64,000 bases of DNA, taken from assembly GCA_021229015.1 (NCBI GenBank), contig CM037781.1, positions 35,384,759 through 35,448,758 of the forward strand, read 5' to 3'. Position numbers and translations under genes: made by a program. This document shows positions 50,996 to 60,595 of this stretch, piece by piece. The notes beneath the pieces are model-generated. The model saw nothing but the letters and a program-made list of their open reading frames with translations. It was not told where the DNA came from and ran no database searches. This DNA comes from Solen grandis (taxonomy: Eukaryota; Mollusca; Bivalvia; Adapedonta; Solenidae). Every line of letters starts with the position of its first letter. Within the stretch, counting starts at the first letter, position 1.

Positions 50996-52624
50996 TGTGT
51001 AGAACTACGCTCGGGGAGGCTAAAAAAAATGAGCATTGAACCGGACCCCGACTTTGATTTCGGCAAAAAAGTGGTGAAAGATATATATATGTATATTATC
51101 ATACTGTTTAGAAAGGTTCATATATCTGCACCTATATACATGTTATTTTGTGTTTTGCAATTGGACATTATTATTTTTTTCCGTTTTAGTAACCTTTGTT
51201 TGTTAGCCTTCTTTTCTTCTCTTCTCGTTGTTTATTTATATTTTTGTTTGAATTTTTTTTTACACATCCTCGTTAAATGTTTCAGTGTTTTTTTTTTTTC
51301 ATTTATAACACTTGTAGTGTTATTTTCAAAAATTGAATCAGATATTTACTTAATTGCTTTGTCTAGTAATTAGTTTTATTTTGCAAGCATATAAGCATAT
51401 GTAGACATTGAAATTATACAAGTAATTAAAAGGAAATGGCCGATACTAATGTTGTTTGAACTTTTGGTCAGACCCTTTTGCTTATTTTCTAAAATCTTCA
51501 ATGCTGTATCATCATTATATACGGCAATAAAATATGTCCAAACTTAACTAAGTGGAAGGGTAGAGTTCTTTTGTTATTTTGGATAAATCTGATTGCTGGT
51601 TCACTATGGATGTTGTGCTTTTTGTTCCTTCCCATGGGAAGGAACATCTATAGTCATACATTTCAACTTGACAGTTTCAGATTCGCTTCCTGCGGAGATG
51701 TTATCCCGCTTAGTATCTGATTTGCCTCATGATACCAACGATGAGACGGGATCCAATCGGAAGTGACGTGATAGCAGAAACCACCATTTATCCGCCAATT
51801 TTACGGCCATTACGTGATATCACGTGATGTGCGCCATTTATACGCCATTTTATCGACCATTTTTAGTCAGTCTAGCAGGTGCGTGCAGGTTTAAATTACG
51901 GCTTCGTGTTGTCCCGATTAAGAAAACACGATATCAGCCTAAATTGAACTTAGCCCTATTAAAGTCCTTGAATTTCTTGCTTCATTTCCTGTGCTACCAT
52001 GACTTAAAGAAAAAAAACATAAGAAAGTTTTGACTTGGAGAGAAATGTTCAACCACCTACAGTTGGTCCTTTTCGTACTCTAAGGTTATCTCTTCCATAT
52101 GCAAATGCTGAAAAACGGCTTTCACTTCATACTTCATCATTTAGATATGCCCTGGAAGGAAATTTTGGTAGGCTAAAACTTGTTTTTATATCGATTTCCA
52201 TGCGTCCCCATCAAAAAATCCCTGTAACACGTTACACATGCATGATATTGGTAAACACATGAAGCTCCGCCTCTCGACACACCTTGCCGCACATGCGCAC
52301 TGAAGGTGCTTGAATCTGGTTGAAACTGATCAGCTGATTTAACGGAATAGTGTTTAGTGACAAGATTATGCCGATGAAATGAATTAAATGGAGATAAAAA
52401 TTTGAAAAATGGAATGATCTCATTGGACAAAATATAATTTCAAACACTAAATGGATCAAGAGGTGAAATTCAGTGCGGGAGAGTGTTCAGCACTGTTTAA
52501 ACACACTTGACCAGTAACCAATTTTTCATCATCCACCTGTTTTGTGAGCGGCCAGCTGGCTAGAATAACAAACCCCCTTTTGAGCTTGTTTGTTTAGGGA
52601 TGTGAAGCGGCTCAACCTGTCAGA

Positions 52625-52795
52625 GCTGACTCTCCAAGCGATAAAGAGGTCACCCCTCCCGGATAGCTATTACATAAGAGATCATGACACAGCGTTCAGA
52701 GCGGGGTTGATCTGACTCTCAAAGCGATAAAAGGTCACCCCACCCGGACAGCTTTACTAAGAGGTCGTGACACAGCGTTCAGAGCGAGGTTGTTC
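52625..52795. repeat. Two-unit tandem duplication, period about 83 bp
   Basis: Both units contain TGACTCTC(C/A)AAGCGATAAA, GGTCACCCC, CCCGGA(T/C)AGCT and TGACACAGCGTTCAGAGCG. They are close in sequence, so the duplication is fairly recent. Confidence 0.75.
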
Positions 52796-52929
52796 TAAAG
52801 CAATATTTACAGGTTTTCTCTTTTTCTCTCCATCATAGTATAGAACTTATCATTTATTATAAGAGTAAGATTTTAAACAATATGCTCTCCTTACAAATTG
52901 TTAACAGATTTCACCACAATCTAAAACAA

Positions 52930-53212
52930 ATGCTTATGATTCTATTTACTGTCTCTGTCTCTCATTCTGTTTCTCTTCTCCATTCATCTGTTTCTCTCTA
53001 TTTACTGTATCTGCCTCTCTCTCTCTCTATTCTCCATTCATTCTTTTTCTCTCTATTTACTGTCTCTGTCTCTCATTCTGTTTTTCTTCTCTCTCTCTCT
53101 CTATTCTCCATTCATTCTGTTTCTCTCTATTTACTGTCTCTGTCTCTCATTCCGTTTTTCTTCTCTCTCTCCATCTCTCTATTCTCCATTCATTCTGTTT
53201 CTCTATCTTAAA
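52930..53212. repeat. CT-rich minisatellite
   Basis: About four imperfect units of roughly 65-75 bases are each built from CTCTATTTACTGTCTCTGTC, CATTCTGTTT and CTATTCTCCATTCATTC. The open frame through it encodes only a Ser/Leu-rich repeat and is not a gene. Confidence 0.8.
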
Positions 53213-53574
53213 ATTAGAATGTTAGTTAAAATGAATTACGGTGGTATCACACCCAACTGTATGATTTAAGACGTAGGATTTAATTTCCGCTTATGAACTG
53301 AGTATATGGTTATTAATATCACGTTTCAAAGACAGTATCTCTCGAGTTAAAACCCATCCGAGGGTCATCTCTTTGTTGACCCAAGCATTATAAGTTTACT
53401 CAACCTTCTCAAGGTGGCCTGGTCAAACATTATTGGTCAGTTACGCGTATTAACAAGTGTAGACACGTGTAAAGGATGTTACAGGTGGTAACTGATTTGT
53501 TATTTGTACTTTAATAATTTTGGAGGGAAAAAAATCTATCATTTGTGTTAGGAAGGGGTTTGACTGAGCTGATT

Positions 53575-53800
53575 TTTAATTATGTATACTTTGTAACTGT
53601 ATGAGTGATTAAAACATTACGCATTGTCAGGTATTTTAAACTTATAGATGTGTATATGAGCAGTTACTGTTTACATAAAACCCTCTTAGCCAATCAGCAT
53701 ACTGTAGTATATTTATGTATACTTTGAAACTGTATGAGTGATTAAAACATTACACATTACCAGGTATTTTAAACTTATAGGTGTGTTACATAAACTTTTA
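53575..53800. repeat. Two-unit tandem duplication, period about 134 bp
   Basis: ATGTATACTTTGTAACTGTA at 53581 and ATGTATACTTTGAAACTGTA at 53715 start two units. Both continue GAGTGATTAAAACATTAC and CAGGTATTTTAAACTTATAG. Confidence 0.75.
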
Positions 53801-54539
53801 TAATAACTTACTCTTTATACACTATATAAACAAAGTATTTTTTAAAAGGTTTTTTTTTTTAAAATTAAATTGGGCTTGGATATTACTAAGTTATGATGAT
53901 CTCTGTAAATCCTCAAAATGTTTTCAATATATTAAGCATTATAAGGCCTTTAATTAACAACAATTGCCTTGAAACGGTTGACTTATTTGCATCTGAAATA
54001 ACCCAACGTAGACGGTCAGACATTCTTTAATCTTTATATCAACAAACGAGGGTGTCGCTTGTAGTGCAGAGTGTCTTTGTACTTGTTTATTCGTTGATAA
54101 TCAATTTATAGACGTGAAGTCTCTATCTTCGTATACCCATAGCAAGGCATACTATTTAAGATGAGGGTCAAACTGACATAGTCTATCTATTGACCACAAC
54201 GCCGGTAAACTCACATTCATCGGTTACAGATCTCTTGTATTTACATGTATAAACAAAAGCCTTGAAATATTCTCTTGACTTTCTTATATTGTAGTTTATC
54301 ATTGTTGTTTGTAATTGACTTATAAATGATACAATATGCACTTATTTGTGTCTGTAGAGTGGATGTACAAGAATGGAGCGGTAGAAGTTCTGAGCATGTA
54401 CATATGCTAACAGCTAAATATGATTAAATAAAGTTTTAAATAATTAATGACTGCATATCCAAAATCTGAACTTTCTTGATGAATACTACCAACAAGTTTG
54501 TTTTGGCATTATAGTTTAGATAAAATAAGCATGACCTTC

Positions 54540-55125
54540 TTCAGACAATTTTGAAAAATACTCATTTTGTGAGTAAAATGAGTAATTTATGAGTAAAATG
54601 AGTAATTTAAAAAAATTTATAACAACTGAGTAATAAAAAAAACTTCTTTTATGTGTTGTATAGAAAACATTATTGTAAATCGTTTAAAGTGGTGCCATTT
54701 GTTTTTCAGGCATTCTAAAAAGACAAAACAAGCAAATACCTGCATGAAGTGATGTTTCTTTGTGTTGTTTATTGTACCAAGTCACAATTGTGTTGTGAGT
54801 AAAATGAGTAATTTATGAGTAAAAATGAGTAATTTATGAGTAAAAATGAGTAAATACTCATTCTAGTGAGTAAAAATGAATAACAACTGAGTAATAAAAA
54901 AAACTTCTTGTATGTGTTGTATAGAAAACATTATTGTAAATCGTTTAAAGTGGTGCCATTTGTTTTTCAAACATTCTAAAAAGACAAAACAAGCAAATGC
55001 CTGCATGAAGTGATGTTTCTTTGTGTTGTTTATTGTACCAAGTCACAATTGTGTTGTGAGTAAAATGAGTAATTTATGAGTAAAAATGAGTAATTTATGA
55101 GTAAAAATGAGTAATTCTTACTTCT
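54540..55125. repeat. 260-bp tandem duplication with GAGTAAAATGAGTAATTTAT microrepeats
   Basis: Two units about 260 bases apart share more than 150 nearly identical bases: AACTTCTT(T/G)TATGTGTTGT at 54641 and 54901, through CAAGTCACAATTGTGTTGTG. Each is bordered by short arrays of GAGTAAAA(A)TGAGTAATTTAT. It lies just after the 3' end of the 55.2 kb zinc-finger cassette. Confidence 0.85.
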
Positions 55126-55238
55126 TCATATTTTTGCGGAAAGGCTGGATGACAGTTACCAAGGTCAACTGTTTTTATAGAATTGGGACATTTCTGTGTA
55201 TAATATAACTAAAACGCAGGACTCATTTTTTTTTTTTT

Positions 55239-56208
55239 TTAATTTATTGGTACAATAACATTACATGACATACTGTTCAACAGTTTTGAAACGTTACTCT
55301 TGCGATAGTTCTGGGGGGTTTTAACCCTCAATAACAGCTTAAAAAAGAAATTTTCTTTTATGACGGCATATTTCCACGCTTCTTCTGTGTCAAAGTCCTC
55401 AGTTTGTATAACACTATTAGCCGTCTTTTTGATCGATTGAAAAACTGGAGAATCTTTGAGAGCATTGATCCAAAGCACATTTTCCGTGAATACATCAGTT
55501 AGCGCTTTACGATAAGTATTTTTCATGGAGTAAAATGTCCGATCACGCGCCTCTTCTTCGGTAATATTTTGTTGATTCATCAAACCGTTGACTTCCTCTT
55601 CGTACCTGTCTTGATACTGTTCAAATACTTCTTCTACAAGACGATCCATTGGATCATTTTCTTCCTCTCCATTCATCGTGTCTGAGTCAAAATCCACATC
55701 GTCTGTTTCCTGCTGATGTTTCATCTGTTTATGCCTAATAAGGTTATACTTTCTTGCAAATGTTTTGTTGCACATATTACAGGAAAACATAACTCAATGT
55801 TTGAATTATTCAAATACGTCGTCAAATTGTTTAAATCGGTCTGTCTTTTTAGGTGTCTTTCTTGATGAGGTAATAGTTTTCTTTACTGGTCCTGTGTAGT
55901 TCTTTACAGCTGAAAGACTTGTTGCAGTTTTTATTTTTCCGTTAGCTTTTTTCGTGTAGAGACGTTTCAATTTCACCTTTCTCTGGCCAACGCTACTGTC
56001 ACTTATGACAGGTTTTGCAGTGTTTTGTTTATTTATATGCTCTACCTCAGATTTAGCTCTGTCCACCACACTCTGTATAGGTGATGTTAATTGCACGGCG
56101 GATCACCGCCGGGCATACTGTATTTGGTTCGTAGGTTGTCAGTGGAACCGGATTTGGAGGTATAAATCCTTTCGGTTGCAGTTTCGGTATATTTTCGTAA
56201 TAAAACAT
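55239..56208 (-). pseudogene. Intronless C2H2 zinc-finger cassette, probably a frameshifted retrocopy or mobile-element gene
   Basis: Three open pieces follow each other on the minus strand. The first is 56208-56053 (start MFYYENIPKLQPKGF). The second is about 56100-55806 (Lys-rich, no Met, overlapping the first by a frame change). The third, 15 bases later, is 55790-55239 (183 residues). The third begins with a C2H2 finger, FSCNMCNKTFARKYNLIRHK, then an acidic segment and a helical, charged region (YRKALTDVFTENVLWINALK). Proteins with this layout seem to recur in invertebrate genomes as repeats. That is from general memory and needs a search. AATAAA overlaps the last codons, and the TAA stop runs into a stretch of about 15 A. 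That fits a retroposed transcript or a compact viral-type gene end. Its role is unknown. Confidence 0.5.
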
Positions 56209-57455
56209 GAATTTTTTGCCTAGAATTGAGGGAGCATGATTGAAATAAAAAATAAAGGGATAATACGCAAAAAAAAAAATGCAGGAATGAATTGTATTCA
56301 ATGCTGAAAATGAAGGCAAAATATGTAGCAATGCGGACTTGATCCTTACGTATCCCATTCTATTTTTAACATGATTAGAGATTATCTTTATTAACATCAT
56401 CAAAATGTCCATTTCAACATAATAACACACTCTATCTGAAATTTAGAAATTCATGTCAATTTGATAAATATCGTTTTGAAATGGGAGTAGTGCAAAAACC
56501 ATTATAAGAATCGAGATTTTGCATATTCTGAATCGGAGCAGAGCGAATTGAAGCCCGACATACATTTTGATGAACAAAATTGAAATTTACAACTGCATTG
56601 AAAGTCAATACACGGTAAGTTGATATACATTCTAACTACGAAGCTACATTAGATAGATGTTTATGAAATATTATATAAATATCCTTTTTCATGTTATTGA
56701 TTAGATCCCAGAAATGAAAGTACATTTCGGAAAGGTTCGGACTTTTACATTGCTGTAATTGTTAGCGATTATTTTTATGATGCTTTAGATTTCACATTTT
56801 GATGGCTACAGTATTGTTACGCGCTCGGGCTTCGGTGTGTGTGCGTGCTTATGTTGAGTTGTAAGGTTCTATGATGGTCGATTGTTTTGGGATGGTCTTG
56901 TCCTTGCCGCAGGCTATCAAGTTTCACGGGCCTGGTCACAGGTTAATGCCTCAGGTCACAGGTTAATGCACTTTCTTATGCGTGTGCATGTAGACTCTGT
57001 CAGCATGTGGATATCACAGCAGTCACTAGATGGTACTATGCTGAGAGTGGACTTCAGGTTTAATAGGGAGGTGATATTTTGTATATAGAATTTGTGTAGG
57101 ATTCGCCTAATGCTACTTTTACTCAAAGAACAAAATAAGACGTTAAACAATACTAGATTTAATTCTTCACAGGTATATCCTGTGTCTACTTAACAATACA
57201 CAATGTGATAAAATGACTCCAATAAATTAACAATTCTACCTCCACTCAGATATACATCTAGAGATCCTTGAAAGTATTCAAAAATACCTTTAAACCACCA
57301 AGTGGAAAGCCCTAAATTTACCAATGCATTAAACAAGTCTTTGGCACAATAATGCATACACACATAATAAGCATAAACCGGAGTTCTACTTTATCTCATA
57401 AACTTGTTAAAGTACAGAGTTAAAATCTAGTATACTTTGATACTAAACAAAAATG
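56209..57455. other. Intergenic DNA, no gene seen
   Basis: No conserved domain or exon was recognised. A short duplicated GGTCACAGGTTAATGC lies at about 56933-56968. The left border of the gypsy LTR is placed at 57456. Confidence 0.5.
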
Positions 57456-58463
57456 TGTTGTATGGTTTAAAAGTCACAAAAAGTTACTATTAAAAAAAAC
57501 TAAAGTGAATAATCGTTAACCACGGCACTAAGTAATTAAAGTACCTGAGTTTATTATCGGTAACCTTGCCTGAACGGCGTTTAAATAAATTCGAAAGCTC
57601 GAAATGCGGAGCCTGAACCTAAAGTCTGAAGTGTGAAGCCTGAAGTCCCTGTGCACAACGGACGCAGGGTATTTATACCAACTGCAGTGCTACCACGGTA
57701 GCACGCAGCAAACTGTTGCACTAATGTTGCATTTATGATGCATTTGCACTTAAACCGCTACTTGTATGCGACGTTAATACTGCGCCGATTCAAATGCATC
57801 CAAAATGCCGCAAGAGTGCACACACTGCTGCAATAGTGCATAAACGAGTTAAAAATACATAGAACATGAAGATCATATCCTATAACACAATAAAAATGTA
57901 TCTTCTTGGCCCATATACCTGGTATGATCGCTTTCTAGGGTTAATAAACTGGGCCATAATGTTTACAAGTACAGTACAGTCAGAAACCATCAATCCAGCA
58001 TCAGTTCAGTTGCCCCTAGCAACAACCGGAAATAGTAAATATAAAATGGCTGCCCACGTGTAAATAGCTAGGCATGAGCAGTTTTAGGCTTATAAATTAC
58101 AGTGTTCTACCTAATATTAAATGGATTTACTCGGCATAAGCCTTAGCAATAACTTTGAGAAGTGAATCAAGCTGGATATGACATTTAAATCACACTGGAT
58201 ATCTAAATACAGACAGTAAGAAATGGATAACATGACATGTTTACAACGAGGCAAGAGTGCTTGTGTGACACGGAGGTGTAGAGAAAATTCCTGGCGTAAT
58301 GCATTAATTTGGCTAGTTGAGCTGACATATAAGTCAATCCAACTGTCATAATTTATGTGATTTGCCAGAGAACGCTGCAAAAATCAGCAGTAACAGATAA
58401 ATACTGTCAACCCAAAGGTAAATAAAATATAAGTAAAATCAGTAATGCCTGGGCATTACAACA
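57456..58463 (-). repeat. Candidate 3' LTR of Ty3/gypsy element 2
   Basis: On the minus strand the sequence starts TGTTGTAATGCCC at 58463, directly after a purine-rich GAAGCCGGGG (58473-58464), a likely polypurine tract. It ends TACAACA at 57456, so both termini match the TG...CA rule and each other. It contains a TATA box (TATAAATA, 57677-57670) and an AATAAA about 120 bases later (57555-57550), in the expected U3-R-U5 order. The 5' LTR lies outside the window, so the border is unproven. Confidence 0.5.
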
Positions 58464-58977
58464 CCCCGGCTTCACACGAAGCAACTCCTGTTGCTGCACT
58501 CCTGCTCTCTATAAGAGACAACACTTTTATCAGATATGTTAAACTTGGAAACTTTAATAACCATAAATTAAACAGTATACGAGAAAACAATGCCTAATTA
58601 ATCATAACAATGAAAATATTAACCAATTACAGTGACTAGAAATGAGCAGTAAAAATACTCAATAACACAGTGTCATTCAAAACACTTTACAAAATGCATC
58701 CATACAATGATAGGCTAAGTTTACGTCTAATGCCAATTTAAAACTGATAACAATCATAATTTAGTGTCCATAACTTTTTAAGTCATTCCTGATAGTACAA
58801 TCTTAACCAAAATGGTTGGATAAAAAGTAAAAAGTCAATACAAGTAGTACATAGCCGTCCAAAATTAATACAAAACTGTTAAACAGCATCACTTGGAAAG
58901 TTCATCAGACGAAATGGTTATTAACAAATTTCACTAAATGTCAAAAGAGCCATATCAAGGTGGGGAAGCGCTGATGC

Positions 58978-60384
58978 TCAGTTGCCGGATCTCTTCTTCT
59001 GTTTAGGATCTTTCACCACGGACAGTACTTTCGGTGGATGGTTCTCCTTGGTGTCCATTCTTTGCCGCTTCTCTCTAGTTTCCTGAGTGGTACTTCTCCT
59101 CTCCTGGGCACTTCGTCTTGCAAACAAATCGAAGGATCTTTTAATCCGTGCCACGGAGTCAGCTTAAGACCCTACGGTCCGGTTGACCTCGTCAACTCTT
59201 CTACTGTTCCTTTCTACAGCGGAGTTGATCTTCTCAAGAACAACCCTCAGGGTCTCATCAAGGTGAGTAATCGCCCTGGAGGTGGCGGTTGGCGTCAAAT
59301 CAGTACGTGTGTGCGACACCTTGGTTTGCACGGCCTTATCACTTTTATTCAGGACCGGAAAAATGGAGCGCTCACCGTCTTCCTTTCCCAGGAGCTGCTC
59401 CCTGATATCCTCTGCTTCGGGCTCAGGTGTGCCCGAAAAGTCCAAAGGAATCTGTGCCATGGCTGGAGTGTTCAGGGGCTCTGGGCAAGTGGTAACTTGA
59501 GGAGTTGAGTCTTTGCCCAATTCTTTCCCAACAACGAGTGGGGAGCTTGTCGTGGAGTCTAGGCCAGCACTTATAAGGGTGTCCCCAAATGATGGCAGAT
59601 ACAATGACCTAGCGATGTCGAAGTCAGCCACAGGTTCTGATACGAATCTAGTTGCAGCAGGTGCCACCAAACCTGCGCCGGTTGAAACCTGGGTTTGTGT
59701 AACCACCGACGACAGCACTGACTGTGTAGGAGCGGCTGGAAGGGCGATGGCAGGGCTCTCTCCACTAGATGCTGCACAGCAAAAACTAGAGGCAGTGCTG
59801 CTTGGCCTCTCAAGGGTCCCCCTTATGGTTTGTGGCAGCAATTGAGACAGCCGTTCTCCGCTGACGTAGCCTGGCATGGTGGGATCATATGGGATGACCT
59901 CCTTCGGGGTTGGGACGTAAGCTGGCTGACTCCCTGCCCTGCCCGCAACCAAATCCGCCAGCATCTGGGGGGTAACTTGGATGCTAATAAGCCCTTCATC
60001 CCCAGCAGTACCTGAATCATCAGCCTCCATGTCCTCTACAGTAACCGCACCCCTTCGCCTACCCTCCTCCTCCGTCGCAAGCCGAAAACCAATCAATTCC
60101 GAAACCACCTTTGGGTTGAAGTTCTGGTTAAGGAACTGAGCTGGTTCTCCACCTCTTGCCTTGGCATATGCCACATGTCTGGGCTGAATGGCATGTTTTT
60201 CTAAGGCACCCAAGGTCATTCCCCTAAACTGGCATAGAGTGCAGAAGAATGGAGCCTGGTCCAAAGCGAGGTGATTCCGGTACACATGGGCCGTCATTCT
60301 ATAACGCTCCGCCACATACAGCCTCTGCGTCCTCTCGCAATGCAAGCAAGCGTACAGCCTCCTCTTGGGTCTTCGGGAGTCCAT
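58978..60384 (-). CDS. Post-pol zinc-finger ORF (ORF3) of gypsy element 2
   Basis: From the ATG at 60384 the frame runs 406 codons to a TAA at 59166-59164. The same frame then stays open to a TGA at 58980-58978, adding about 60 Lys/Arg-rich codons that end KDPKQKKRSGN, so the TAA may be a premature stop. Near the amino end are two zinc-finger-like units: ACLHCERTQ with distal His residues, and CTLCQFRGMTLGALEKHAIQ continuing to a second His (C-x2-C-x12-H-x5-H). The middle is long, Ser/Pro/Thr-rich and probably disordered. There is no signal peptide or membrane span, so it is not an ordinary env protein. The ATG lies six bases after an acceptor-like CATTGCAG. The function is unknown. A nucleic-acid-binding role is inferred from the finger. 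Confidence 0.72.
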
Positions 60385-60595
60385 GACAGCCTGCAATGCA
60401 CATCAAAGAACAAAAGACTATAAAGAATCTCGCTCTCAAAAGCATGAGTGACGCCAAAGCCTTGTTTTGTTCCCTTACCACCCTTTACTAATGCACCCCC
60501 TTATTCGTTATTTGGACTCTCAAGGATCTCTGATCTATGACAAAAAAATGGTCTGAAGCTACACTACACTGAACTTCCTTTCCGTCAAGGACCTT

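Larger units (their letters stand above)
49983..55238. other. Gene-free DNA upstream of CTBS
   Basis: No exon series or conserved domain was recognised, including in the two longest ORFs (51.0-51.4 kb and 52.9-53.2 kb), which are low-complexity. The content is microsatellites, a palindrome at 50665-50769 and several local tandem duplications, listed separately. The CTBS promoter must lie in the first part, but no TATA box can be assigned. A string of five CCAT/CCAA-type motifs lies near 51790-51865. Confidence 0.5.

Noticed and set aside
50792..51373. 193-residue plus-strand ORF upstream of CTBS
   Set aside because: The amino part translates a local tandem duplication and the rest is low-complexity Phe/Leu-rich sequence from T-rich DNA. 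No domain and no splice structure were seen.
52882..53211. 109-residue ORF rich in Ser and Leu
   Set aside because: It is translation of a CT-rich minisatellite with no other coding signal.
59038..59508. 156-residue plus-strand ORF as a gene
   Set aside because: It is antisense to ORF3 of the gypsy element and has no recognisable domain. The same applies to the other plus-strand ORFs between 59.2 and 63.6 kb.
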